A stretch of 55,894 nt of DNA from Glaciecola sp. UBA2563 (GCA_002340325.1 DDLV01000071.1:1-55894), one strand, 5' to 3'. Counted from the first letter of the stretch, positions 36,582 through 44,653 are shown. The notes: generated by a model not told the origin, from the sequence alone. Numbers and translations: made by a program.

Positions 36582-37622
36582 ATGAAATTTTTAGCAAGTG
36601 GCATGTACAAACCTCCTTCTTGGCAATGGCTACTATTACCATTGATGCTTTTGTTTGCGGTTTTGTCAGCGGCTCGAAGAATACTGTATCGCATAGGTGT
36701 GTTAAGCATATACAAGAGTCAAATTCCCGTGATTGTGATCGGTAATATCACGATGGGAGGTAATGGTAAAACGCCAATTGTAGCAGCCATGATTGAGCAT
36801 TTTTTGCGTCTTGGAAGGCAGCCTGCAGTCCTGTCACGAGGGTATGGTGGTAATTGCGATAAACATCCTTATCTTGTTGGGTCTGATGATGCAGCCGCGG
36901 TTGTCGGCGATGAACCAGCGATGATTAAGCGTCGTTATGACATCCCTATCATCATTGATCCTAAAAGAGCGCGCGGCCTTAAGTTCATCGAAGATTCGGT
37001 AGATGCTGATGTCATCATTTGCGACGATGGTTTGCAGCATTATGCGCTCGGCCGTGACGTAGAACTCTGCGTGATGGATGAACGGGGTGTGGGTAACGGT
37101 TATCTGTTGCCAATTGGGCCACTTAGAGAAAATATTTGGCGCTTAAATACTGTCGATTTGGTACTAGTAAATGGTAATAAAACACCTTCATGTTTGAACT
37201 CGATATCAACGCAGATCCACAATTTTGTAATTCAGCCAACTGTATTTAGAAACGTTAAGACGGGTGAAACATTATCTATAGCAGAAGGATGTCAGTATTT
37301 TTCTAGTGTCAACGTTCTCGCCATCGCTGGCATAGGCCATCCCAAGCGATTTTTTAGTACGCTTGCTTCATTAAATATAGTCCCTGATAATACCAAAGGA
37401 TTTCCGGATCATTATGTATATCTGCCTCAGGACCTCACTTATCAAGGTACAATAGTGATGACGGAAAAAGATGCTATTAAATGCAAGGAACTTGCAGGAG
37501 AGAACTGCTGGTATTTACAGATAAGCGCGGAGGTACCAACGCAGGTGTTTGATTATGTTGACCAAAACGTAAATAAACGATCAATGCAGACGCATAACAC
37601 AGGAAAAGAACATGTCCTTTGA
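36582..37622 (+). CDS. lpxK: Tetraacyldisaccharide 4'-kinase LpxK
   Basis: Phosphorylates the 4' position of the lipid A precursor. The 346-residue protein has an N-terminal membrane-associated helix and a P-loop as GNITMGGNGKTP, followed by the family's LSRGYGG and CDDGLQHYALGRDVE. It overlaps ycaR by 11 bp. Confidence 0.96.
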   Translation: MKFLASGMYKPPSWQWLLLPLMLLFAVLSAARRILYRIGVLSIYKSQIPVIVIGNITMGGNGKTPIVAAMIEHFLRLGRQPAVLSRGYGGNCDKHPYLVGSDDAAAVVGDEPAMIKRRYDIPIIIDPKRARGLKFIEDSVDADVIICDDGLQHYALGRDVELCVMDERGVGNGYLLPIGPLRENIWRLNTVDLVLVNGNKTPSCLNSISTQIHNFVIQPTVFRNVKTGETLSIAEGCQYFSSVNVLAIAGIGHPKRFFSTLASLNIVPDNTKGFPDHYVYLPQDLTYQGTIVMTEKDAIKCKELAGENCWYLQISAEVPTQVFDYVDQNVNKRSMQTHNTGKEHVL

Positions 37623-37812
37623 CAAAAGACTACTTGATATTGTTGCATGCCCTTTGTGTAAGGGAAAACTGGTGCTAGTGACAAAAGAGAACGGCAGTCA
37701 ACTTGTGTGTAAATTCGACCGCTTAGCGTTTGACATTAAAGATGGCATTCCAGTCTTATTAGAAAGCGAAGCGACGAAGTTGAGTTTAGATGAAGTTGAG
37801 CGCTTTTCGTAA
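37612..37812 (+). CDS. ycaR: Trm112/YcaR family small protein
   Basis: 66-residue protein of the UPF0434/Trm112 family with MSFDKRLLDIVACPLCKGKL and FDIKDGIPVLLESEA. One CxxC pair is present at the N-terminus. It is translationally coupled to lpxK. In most relatives kdsB comes next; here the operon ends in the MITE-like element. Confidence 0.92.
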   Translation: MSFDKRLLDIVACPLCKGKLVLVTKENGSQLVCKFDRLAFDIKDGIPVLLESEATKLSLDEVERFS

Positions 37813-37831
37813 ATTAAGATAAACACTGTAC

Positions 37832-38098
37832 AGGGGCTGTTGATCTTTGTTCATTATTTGAGCAGCAGGTCATTTAGCCGTCAGACAACCTCAAATGAGT
37901 GTGGTTTGGTGGTGCCAAATGAGCGAATTTGTGGGCAGTATGCCGGCTAAATGGCCGCTGCCCGTAGGGCTGTCACCTATAATGACCTATTTCTGTGTTC
38001 TCGCTGGCTTATTTGGATTGCCAAACTGCACCATCGACGCCTTGAACTAGCCCATTATAGGAGTCAGCTCAAAAAATGAACAAAGGTCAACAGCCCCT
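37832..38098. mobile_element. MITE-like element with 32-bp terminal inverted repeats
   Basis: 267 bp bounded by AGGGGCTGTTGATCTTTG... at 37832-37863 and its complement at 38067-38098; 30 of 32 bases pair. The interior has no transposase; the longest start-to-stop frame I noticed in it is 22 codons (from 37981). No clear target-site duplication is seen; flanking dinucleotides are CA or TA depending on where the end is placed. The terminal repeat is shared with the fold-back element at 31869-31919. It is probably a non-autonomous element moved by a transposase encoded elsewhere. Confidence 0.75.
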
Positions 38099-38176
38099 AG
38101 AATAAATTAAATTAGATTAATCCAAGTCTACATAGCAGAGTGCTTGCGTATTCATATACAACACACTATATCTTAA
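38099..38176. other. Spacer between the MITE and the regulator gene
   Basis: With the element and the terminator below, this fills the 430-bp gene-free stretch 37813-38244. AT-rich, no ORF, and no promoter I can defend. Confidence 0.5.
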
Positions 38177-38199
38177 GTAGCACCGAAGGTGCTATTTTT
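38177..38199 (+). terminator. Rho-independent terminator upstream of the regulator gene
   Basis: TAGCACC, loop GAA, GGTGCTA followed by TTTTTG. A 7-bp stem with U-tract; it would end transcripts coming from msbA-lpxK-ycaR through the MITE, 45 bp before the response regulator. Confidence 0.8.
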
Positions 38200-38230
38200 G
38201 GGGTATCAATACGCCCATAAACAGTATTAA

Positions 38231-38247
38231 AGGAGGATTTCCTCATC
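38231..38247 (+). promoter_or_regulatory. Strong SD pointing at an ATC codon
   Basis: A perfect AGGAGG at 38231-38236 lies 8 nt before ATC (38245), which in frame reads I-R-I-L-V-I-E-D-D, the typical N-terminus MRILVIEDD of OmpR-family regulators. The nearest canonical starts, TTG 38254 and GTG 38257, are 17-20 nt from the SD. The initiator is therefore probably AUC, or the base is an error for ATG. Confidence 0.6.
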
Positions 38248-38253
38248 AGAATT

Positions 38254-38922
38254 TTGGTGATTGAAGATGATACTTCAACAGTCAATTACATCAAAAAAGG
38301 ATTGAGTGAATCAGGCCACACTGTGGATACGGCGTCTGATGGCAAAGACGGAATATTCTATGCCTCGACAGAAACGTATGACGCGATCATTCTGGATAGA
38401 ATGTTGCCTTACATAGACGGCATGACCATCCTGCAAACGTTGCGATTGGAAGGCAATAAAACGCCTGTCTTAATCTTAAGCGCGCTGGGAGCAGTGCAAG
38501 ATAAAGTTAGAGGGCTTAGAGCCGGGTGTGATGACTACCTTGTTAAACCTTTCTCGTTCGAGGAACTTATTGCCAGAGTCGAAGCACTGGTTCGACGAGC
38601 TAATGATAAAGCATCTGAAGAAACCATACTAAAAGAAAGAGATCTCGAAATGGATTTACTAGGCCGAAAGGTCAGCAGAGGCGGCAAGAATATCGAACTT
38701 AAACCTCGAGAGTACAAAATTCTAGAGTATCTTCTGGCGCACAAAGGACAAGTTGTTACGCGGACAATGATGCTAGAACATATTTGGGATTATAACTTTG
38801 ATCCCATGACCAATGTGATAGATGTTCATGTTGGAAGACTTAGAAGAAAGATGGACGAAGGGTTCGACTCATCGATAATCGAAACAGTTAAAGGCGCTGG
38901 CTACATCATTAGAGCAGAATAG
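38254..38922 (+). CDS. OmpR-family response regulator (orphan), first copy
   Basis: Two-component regulator with an N-terminal receiver (phosphoacceptor D48 in IILDRMLP, acidic pair in VIEDD, Lys in DYLVKPFSF) and a C-terminal winged helix (ELKPREYKILEYLLAHKG ... NVIDVHVGRLRRKMD). The stated start is the first canonical codon (TTG); the real one is probably ATC at 38245. No histidine kinase gene adjoins it. It is similar in its DNA-binding part to the second regulator 1.5 kb away, suggesting duplication. The closest named relatives cannot be decided by eye. Confidence 0.9.
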   Translation: MVIEDDTSTVNYIKKGLSESGHTVDTASDGKDGIFYASTETYDAIILDRMLPYIDGMTILQTLRLEGNKTPVLILSALGAVQDKVRGLRAGCDDYLVKPFSFEELIARVEALVRRANDKASEETILKERDLEMDLLGRKVSRGGKNIELKPREYKILEYLLAHKGQVVTRTMMLEHIWDYNFDPMTNVIDVHVGRLRRKMDEGFDSSIIETVKGAGYIIRAE

Positions 38923-38952
38923 GCATTGACAAGAATTTCGCTTTAAACTTTT

Positions 38953-38979
38953 GTTCATGTTGCGTTCACAGGCAGTTTA
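38953..38979 (+). promoter_or_regulatory. 11-bp-phased direct repeats, probable response-regulator site
   Basis: GTTCA-N6-GTTCA-N6-GTTTA: three pentamers on one face of the helix, spaced 11 bp, as OmpR/PhoB-type regulators bind head-to-tail. It lies 89 bp before the mlaC-like ATG, between the two regulator genes; a TTGACA occurs just upstream (38927-38932) but without a good -10. Confidence 0.5.
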
Positions 38980-39067
38980 TACCTACCCGTTTAAAATCAC
39001 CAGTAGAATTTTACAACTCCATTAAACAATTGAGTTATCACTTACATCGTACAGGACAAATTTAATC

Positions 39068-39700
39068 ATGCGTTTCATAACAGTTTTGCTGTGTTTTTTA
39101 TTCACCTTCAATGCTTACTCAATTGAGCAAGCTGCTATGGGCAATCCATATAACGAAGTGAAACGAGTGACGACAACATTATTTGCGCGGCTGCAAAACG
39201 CAGATGTTAGGGATGAGGAGAATCTTTCATCAGTCAGTAGCATTGTTCGAGAGGAACTAATGCCATTTACTGACCATAAATTTGCGGCATTTAAGGTACT
39301 GGGAAGTCAGTTTCGTTCAATTCCGCAAGAAAAGCTTATGCAATATATAAATGTTTTCGAGAAGTACTTAGTTGTCAATTATGCATCTGTGCTCAACGCC
39401 TATACAGATCAAGCGATTGAGTTTTTGCCCGAGACCGACTTTTCAAACAAAAAAATGGTGACTGTAAGAGCGAAAATTACAGGTGGAGAAGGCCCCGATA
39501 TTAATATCGCTTTTAAGGTTAGACACAATCGAACGGCCAGTAAGTGGCAGGTATATGACATAGTGGCAGAAGGAATTAGCATGGTATCGAGCAAGCAGAG
39601 TCAATACTCCCCAATCATTAGGAAACAAGGTATCGATGCGGTCATAGAACAAATGAATGACGCAATTACATCGGGTAGGCTCTTTGCCTCAACCCAATAG
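39068..39700 (+). CDS. MlaC/Ttg2D family periplasmic phospholipid-binding protein (orphan)
   Basis: 210-residue secreted protein with a signal peptide (MRFITVLLCFLFTFNAYS) and the MlaC/Tgt2 fold pattern: PYNEVKRVTTTLFARL, a central ...FRSIPQEKLMQYINVFEKYLVVNYASVLNAY, and beta strands with VRAKI and KWQVYDIVAEGISM. MlaC shuttles phospholipids between outer and inner membrane with MlaA and MlaFEDB. None of those partners is here; instead the gene is between two orphan response regulators, 145 bp after the first and 29 bp before the second. Its role is probably linked to their regulation. Confidence 0.8.
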   Translation: MRFITVLLCFLFTFNAYSIEQAAMGNPYNEVKRVTTTLFARLQNADVRDEENLSSVSSIVREELMPFTDHKFAAFKVLGSQFRSIPQEKLMQYINVFEKYLVVNYASVLNAYTDQAIEFLPETDFSNKKMVTVRAKITGGEGPDINIAFKVRHNRTASKWQVYDIVAEGISMVSSKQSQYSPIIRKQGIDAVIEQMNDAITSGRLFASTQ

Positions 39701-39729
39701 TATCATCGTGAAAAATAGAGGTTAGCGTG

Positions 39730-40434
39730 ATGAATATTATGATTATTGAAGACGATGAACAAATCGCCGCGGAAATCAATGCAAGGTTTGAAGCATTTAA
39801 ACACAAGGTGTTTGCTTTTAGTCACGGAGAGAAGGCACTGGCATCTTTATCAATGAGAGTGTATGACATTATCATTCTTGATCTTATGTTGCCAGATGTG
39901 GACGGCATGCAGATCCTTGCAAAACTCCGGCAGCAGCAATGCACTTTACCTGTTATTGTGCTAAGTGCAATTTACTCTGTAGACAAAAAGGTGGAGGCAC
40001 TTCGCTCAGGCGCAAATGACTATTTAGTGAAACCATTTTCCTTTGACGAGTTGCGTGTAAGGATTGATATATTGGTGAACAGAAGTACACAGAATGCATC
40101 AAGTATCACCGTTCTTAAAGTCGGCGATTTGACCTTAGATTTAATCCAAAGACAAGCAACCAGAGAAGGTCAAGTCATTAATTTACTTCCAAAGGAATTT
40201 AAGTTGCTTGAGATGCTAATGAAACACTCGGGCCAGTGCCTTACCCGCACCATGCTGTTAGAAAAAGTATGGAATTACAATTTTGATCCGCAAACAAACG
40301 TCATTGATGTTCATATGTGCCGATTGAGAAACAAGATCGATAAGGGCTTCCGCTATGAAATGTTACTGACCGACAAGGGGAACGGATATATGTTGCAACC
40401 AGCAGAAGACCGACAACTCTTAAGCTTTAACTAA
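39730..40434 (+). CDS. OmpR-family response regulator (orphan), second copy
   Basis: Receiver domain with phosphoacceptor D51 in IIILDLMLPDVDG, IIEDD and DYLVKPFSF, and winged helix with NLLPKEFKLLEMLMKHSG and NVIDVHMCRLRNKID. AGAGG at 39717-39721 is 8 nt from the ATG at 39730, better than for the GTG at 39727. It probably shares a transcript with the mlaC-like gene. No kinase follows: the next gene, hemJ, is convergent and overlaps its 3' end by 8 bp. Confidence 0.9.
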   Translation: MNIMIIEDDEQIAAEINARFEAFKHKVFAFSHGEKALASLSMRVYDIIILDLMLPDVDGMQILAKLRQQQCTLPVIVLSAIYSVDKKVEALRSGANDYLVKPFSFDELRVRIDILVNRSTQNASSITVLKVGDLTLDLIQRQATREGQVINLLPKEFKLLEMLMKHSGQCLTRTMLLEKVWNYNFDPQTNVIDVHMCRLRNKIDKGFRYEMLLTDKGNGYMLQPAEDRQLLSFN

Positions 40435-40439
40435 AGCTT
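40422..40439. repeat. Palindrome carrying both stop codons of convergent genes
   Basis: AAGCTTTA-AC-TAAAGCTT, 8-bp arms across the 8-bp overlap of the regulator and hemJ 3' ends. It might act as a small two-way transcription barrier; no U-tract beyond its own bases. Confidence 0.35.
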
Positions 40440-40861
40440 GGTTTCACAACAGCTAAAATTATGATAGCAAGTAAAACGAGCACAGGTACTTCGTTTAAAA
40501 AGCGATAAAACCGAGGAGACTTTGTATTAATACCTTTTACGAAGCGCATATGTAAATAATATAAATAGCCATGATAGGCATAAAACAGCATCGCGAGCGT
40601 TATCTTTACATGGAGCCAAGGACTTGCCTTTAACCATTCACTGCCATAGCTTTTTATAATCAGCACGCCAAATACAAACGTGAGCACTGCAAACGGTGTG
40701 ACAAACCACCAGAGTCTGCGTTGCATTACATTGAAGGTATCTTTAACCACTTGCTCAGTTGCTTCTGCGTGATAAACAAATAATCTAGGTAGGTAGAAGA
40801 TACCTGCCATCCAAGCCACCATAAAAAAGACGTGAAATGCAGTAAGCCATAAAATATTCAA
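40427..40861 (-). CDS. hemJ: Protoporphyrinogen oxidase HemJ
   Basis: Inner-membrane heme-biosynthesis enzyme that oxidises protoporphyrinogen IX. The 144-residue, four- to five-helix protein carries the UPF0093 pattern: LTAFHVFFMVAWMAGIFYLPRLFVYH with the conserved His, then WLHVKITLAMLFYAYHGYL. HemJ is used in place of HemG or HemY by many gammaproteobacteria. hemB lies 8 kb away on the other strand, not in the same unit. Confidence 0.9.
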   Translation of the reverse strand: MNILWLTAFHVFFMVAWMAGIFYLPRLFVYHAEATEQVVKDTFNVMQRRLWWFVTPFAVLTFVFGVLIIKSYGSEWLKASPWLHVKITLAMLFYAYHGYLYYLHMRFVKGINTKSPRFYRFLNEVPVLVLLAIIILAVVKPSFS

Positions 40862-40948
40862 AGCTGTTTCCTATAAACATGATTAGCTATAACCAGATTG
40901 GGATTGGAATTGCAAAATGTGATCATTGTAAGTCTCATTCCAATATCG

Positions 40949-42736
40949 CTACATAGTATGCTGTCGTTTCAACAGATATCCGTTTAGCATATTCCACGTG
41001 ATGACCCCTCTAATTAGGCACTTATTCAGATTCTGAACGTGATGTGTTTGTTCATTCACCTCATTAATACTGACAAACAACTTATCTTTGTCTAACAGCT
41101 GATCAATAATGACAACGGCGCCTTGTCGTCTTTTGTGCAAAGCGTCGTGAACGTCTGCTAATGTGTGTTGTTGCGTCAGAATAAAAACGGGTTGTTTGTC
41201 TAACACTGTGTCGTCATCACTGCGATTCACGCTTATTCTAACCCATTCGTACTTTGTATCACCACCATCTGTCGGATAGTGTTGATGAATTAACAACTTA
41301 TCATGCTCATTCGAGAGCAGCTCAACTAATGCTTCTGAACTTTGGTTAATCGTCAATGTAAATTTCTCGTTGATCAGTGATAACACACCGGTCTGTTGAA
41401 GCCAGTCTCGCACCGCAGATGTTGTATATGGCAAGCCCTGAAAATCAAGTTGTTGAATAAATATTGAGCTATTTTTGAAGAGCTGTTTAGAGGTAATACA
41501 TGCTGTGACAATGACGATAATTGCGGGCAACACGACACGGGAGTCTGCGGCTAGTTCCATTGCTGCGGATAAGGCGGCCATTGGTGCAAATAATACACTC
41601 GCTAATAAACCTGCCAGTCCTAAAACTGCATAAGTAGTGGGCGAGCTGGTATACGTCATTGCTGATAAGGGAGTGACCAACACCAATCCAAGCAGCATAC
41701 CGATGATCATTACGGCGCCTATTATGCCACCGGGGACGCCAAGCGCTATGGCAACGCTAGCAAGTATTAATTTAGCTGCAAACAATGCCAGAAGCCCCTC
41801 AAAAACCAGCTCCGATTCAAACAACGGGGCAATGTTTACGAAATCTCCGCCCAATGCTTGGGGAAAGATATACCCAACGATACCCGTTAGCGCTGCCGCC
41901 AATAATAGACGAAAAACCATGTTTACCGGCCTAAACAATCGCATCAGAAACATGAGCTGGTAGTTAAACAGTGAAGCAACGCAACCGACAATAAAGCCAA
42001 ACGCAACAAGAAAAAGAAGCTCCCAGCCAGTGACCGGTTCAAACGTTAGAAAAGACAGGGCATACACGTCACCATATACGCTTCTGGTCAACACAGAGCC
42101 ACAGGCTGCTGCCAACATCACAGGCAAAAACACATGGACTTTGTAGTCTCTTAAAACGACCTCCATAACAAATATAACCGCTGCGAACGGTGTGTTGAAT
42201 GCTGCTGCAATACCTGCAGCAACGCCACATCCGGCAATTATTCGTAATGAGTTGAAAGGCAATCTCATCCAGCGACCTATGTAGTGGCCTGCAGCAGCGG
42301 CTAAATGAACCGTGGGTCCTTCCTTACCCACTACAAATCCGCTGCCTAATGCTAGTATTCCACCAAAAAACTGATTGATAGATGAGCGAAAAGGGATATG
42401 ACCATAATAAAGTTTAAGTCTATGAATAACGAAGGGTATTCCCAGCCTGTAGTGTTTAAACCCCGTCAATAATGCAACGCCTAACACCAAAATTACGGCG
42501 CACACTGGCAAGAATAAGCGCACTATTGGCTCAAGTGCCTGGTAATCCCCCATTTCACCTAACATGAACTGATGCCACAAATGCAGTAAGCTGCGAAATA
42601 CGATAATGACGCATGCAGCGATAAAACCAGCAACTAGACCAACCAGACAAAGCTGTAGAGAAACAGTTGGCATCGAAAGTGTTTCCCTTATGCTCTGTAT
42701 CAACGTTGACAGGCTACTAGTTTTTTTGTTGAGCAC
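40949..42736 (-). CDS. CLC-family anion channel/transporter with C-terminal CBS region
   Basis: 595-residue membrane protein with the CLC core (about 25-420) and a cytoplasmic C-terminal region with at least one CBS-like unit (LADVHDALHKRRQGAVVIID...IRGVITWNMLNGYLL). The gating glutamate is kept (GKEGP, E139). Three other sites differ from E. coli ClcA: the GSGIP filter reads RLGIP (98-101), GGIFAP reads GGIIGA (336-341), and the internal proton glutamate is Val (V193 in FVMEVV). Anion type and channel-versus-exchanger mode are therefore open. GTG start. Divergent from the next gene. Confidence 0.88.
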   Translation of the reverse strand: MLNKKTSSLSTLIQSIRETLSMPTVSLQLCLVGLVAGFIAACVIIVFRSLLHLWHQFMLGEMGDYQALEPIVRLFLPVCAVILVLGVALLTGFKHYRLGIPFVIHRLKLYYGHIPFRSSINQFFGGILALGSGFVVGKEGPTVHLAAAAGHYIGRWMRLPFNSLRIIAGCGVAAGIAAAFNTPFAAVIFVMEVVLRDYKVHVFLPVMLAAACGSVLTRSVYGDVYALSFLTFEPVTGWELLFLVAFGFIVGCVASLFNYQLMFLMRLFRPVNMVFRLLLAAALTGIVGYIFPQALGGDFVNIAPLFESELVFEGLLALFAAKLILASVAIALGVPGGIIGAVMIIGMLLGLVLVTPLSAMTYTSSPTTYAVLGLAGLLASVLFAPMAALSAAMELAADSRVVLPAIIVIVTACITSKQLFKNSSIFIQQLDFQGLPYTTSAVRDWLQQTGVLSLINEKFTLTINQSSEALVELLSNEHDKLLIHQHYPTDGGDTKYEWVRISVNRSDDDTVLDKQPVFILTQQHTLADVHDALHKRRQGAVVIIDQLLDKDKLFVSINEVNEQTHHVQNLNKCLIRGVITWNMLNGYLLKRQHTM

Positions 42737-42807
42737 GATAATTGCTTAAAACTCTGAAAAAGATTATTTGCATACTACCACACCGCGTCCCTCGAGGAGA
42801 GTATTTG

Positions 42808-43521
42808 TTGTCAAAAGACGATAATAAACAGAGAGTTAATTTTTTTGTTAAACAGGCTTCCTGGTTTGTTTTAGCGGCAATTATGTTTTGTATTGGCTTT
42901 ATTAGCGCGTCATATTTTTCGCACAAGAACGTAAAACAAATGAATATCTTGTCGCAATCTTCTGCCAACCTAGTAAAAGAAAATCAGGCATTAATTGAAA
43001 GTTACAATCAACAGAAAATTGCATTAGACATATCAACAATAAGTCTAAGAGATACTCAGACAATGCTTGAGCAAGCGATAAAGCGAGAGTCTGAACTAGA
43101 ACGACAAGTCGAATTTTATCAACGTGTAATGACACCCGCTGCTGATAAAGATGGTTTTTTTGTAGAGCATGCGGAAGTAACCGAAACGCTCAACGACAAT
43201 GCTTATCAACTTAATCTCGTATTGATACAAAACAGAAAGTTTAAAGACGTAGTTTCCGGTAAGCTAACGATTACGTTGATTGGGTTGAGTAATGGGAAAT
43301 TCAAAAGTTATCCATTGAGCCAAATCAGTCAAGCTTCACAGTCATTTGACTATGCGTTTAGATACTTTCAGCAAAAAGATATTCCCTTCGTTCTGCCGCA
43401 AACGTTTATCCCCGATAGATTTGAAATTACAACAGATGTCTATAAATTAAAGAAGAAACGTTATAGCTATTCTACAACACTTAAATGGGAAGAAGTCGTA
43501 TCGAAAACAGACAATACTTGA
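42808..43521 (+). CDS. Membrane-anchored coiled-coil protein upstream of erpA
   Basis: Hypothetical protein similar in layout to the DUF6776 family: one membrane helix (VLAAIMFCIGFISASYF), a coiled coil (about 45-110 from this start) and a C-terminal beta-rich domain (AYQLNLVLIQNRKFKDVVSGKLTITLIG). The frame is open from TTG 42742, only 5 bp from the divergent CLC start, but AGGAG at 42795-42799 is 8 nt before TTG 42808, which I prefer; TTG 42805 is also possible. No function is assigned. The linkage to erpA is seen only as proximity. Confidence 0.75.
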   Translation: MSKDDNKQRVNFFVKQASWFVLAAIMFCIGFISASYFSHKNVKQMNILSQSSANLVKENQALIESYNQQKIALDISTISLRDTQTMLEQAIKRESELERQVEFYQRVMTPAADKDGFFVEHAEVTETLNDNAYQLNLVLIQNRKFKDVVSGKLTITLIGLSNGKFKSYPLSQISQASQSFDYAFRYFQQKDIPFVLPQTFIPDRFEITTDVYKLKKKRYSYSTTLKWEEVVSKTDNT

Positions 43522-43576
43522 TTAAACTAGTCGGGTATCAGATAATTTCAAAAATATTTATAGAGAGAAAGTAATA

Positions 43577-43921
43577 ATGTCAGTCGAAACTGCCATGCCG
43601 ATCGAATTCAGCGATGCGGCAGCTAAAAAAGTTAAAACACTGATTGCAGAAGAGGAAAATCCAGACCTTAAACTACGTGTTTATGTTACAGGCGGCGGCT
43701 GCTCTGGATTCCAGTACGGTTTCACTTTTGATGAAAAAGTCAATGACGGTGATATGACGATAGAAAAAGATGCAGTTACACTGGTTGTTGATCCAATGAG
43801 TCTTCAATACCTTGTTGGCGGTGTAGTTGACTATACAGAAGGTTTGGAAGGGTCAAGATTCTTGGTCAATAATCCCAATGCAACCACAACATGTGGTTGT
43901 GGAGCGAGTTTCAGTATTTAA
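43577..43921 (+). CDS. erpA: A-type iron-sulfur cluster insertion protein ErpA
   Basis: 114-residue A-type carrier that delivers Fe-S clusters to apoproteins, including those of isoprenoid synthesis. The three cluster cysteines are visible in GGGCSGFQYGF and TTCGCGASFSI. GAGAGAAAG precedes the ATG. ErpA is preferred over IscA because of the N-terminal MPIEFSDAAAKKVKTLI and the absence of isc genes. Confidence 0.94.
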   Translation: MSVETAMPIEFSDAAAKKVKTLIAEEENPDLKLRVYVTGGGCSGFQYGFTFDEKVNDGDMTIEKDAVTLVVDPMSLQYLVGGVVDYTEGLEGSRFLVNNPNATTTCGCGASFSI

Positions 43922-43958
43922 CTCAGCCCAGTTCAATATTATTCGCGGGTAACAGCAT

Positions 43959-44540
43959 ATGCTAAAACTTTACGGTTCCATTCCGTCTCCATTCGTTCGT
44001 CGTGTGCGCCTTCTCTTGTGCAATGTCACTCACGATTTTATTCTTGCCGATATTTACGACGACGAAATCCGTCAGCAAGTAATGAAACAAAACCCCAGCA
44101 TGAAAATCCCGATGCTTATCGATGATGATGTTGTGTTATATGATTCTGGGGTCATATTTCGATATCTACAACAGAAATTTAATTGGCAACCACTGTCTTG
44201 GGCGCAAGAGAATTTAGTCACCACTATCAATGCAGTCAACGATTCGCTTGTTACGATATTGATGTCATCCAGATCTGGGCTGGATTCATCCGATAGATCG
44301 AGTCTAATTTTCAAGCTTCAATATGAAAGATTGGATATCGGATTCGCTTCACTGGATAGCGCAATAGTCGAGGGGAAATTTGAAGGTTGGGGATATCCAG
44401 AGATTTGTCTCTATTGCCTACTAGATTGGGCCGTTTTTCGTGAGTTGTATGATATTTCCCAACATTCAAACCTGATGCAATTCTGGCAGATACATCGCCA
44501 AGACAAAGCTGCGGAGATGACCGATCCGAGAGACGAATGA
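43959..44540 (+). CDS. Glutathione S-transferase-like protein
   Basis: 193-residue protein with an N-terminal thioredoxin-fold GST domain (MLKLYGSIPSPFVRRVRLLL; PMLIDDDVVLYDSGVIFRYL, where Pro is the cis-proline and DS binds glutathione) and an all-helical C-terminal domain. The catalytic residue may be the Ser in SPFVRR. Substrate unknown; a role as a SspA-like regulator cannot be excluded. Confidence 0.85.
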   Translation: MLKLYGSIPSPFVRRVRLLLCNVTHDFILADIYDDEIRQQVMKQNPSMKIPMLIDDDVVLYDSGVIFRYLQQKFNWQPLSWAQENLVTTINAVNDSLVTILMSSRSGLDSSDRSSLIFKLQYERLDIGFASLDSAIVEGKFEGWGYPEICLYCLLDWAVFRELYDISQHSNLMQFWQIHRQDKAAEMTDPRDE

Positions 44541-44594
44541 ATAAATCGGTATACTGTTTTAGTTTCATTCGCATGATATTCTGCGCATTCGGAG

Positions 44595-44600
44595 TATAAT
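44595..44600 (+). promoter_or_regulatory. Candidate -10 of the tat operon
   Basis: TATAAT 54 bp before tatA, without a good -35. It lies next to the right arm of a 7-bp inverted repeat (CGGTATA 44547-44553 and TATACCG 44600-44606). Confidence 0.3.
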
Positions 44601-44653
44601 ATACCGACCGTGATGGTATAAAACATACACAACACAATGTATTTGGAGACGCT

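Noticed and set aside
37981..38049. 22-codon ORF inside the MITE as a transposase fragment
   Set aside because: Too short, no ribosome site and no transposase motif.
44547..44606. CGGTATA/TATACCG repeat around the tatA promoter as an operator
   Set aside because: The arms are 46 bp apart and AT-rich; chance occurrence is likely, so it is only mentioned in the promoter entry.
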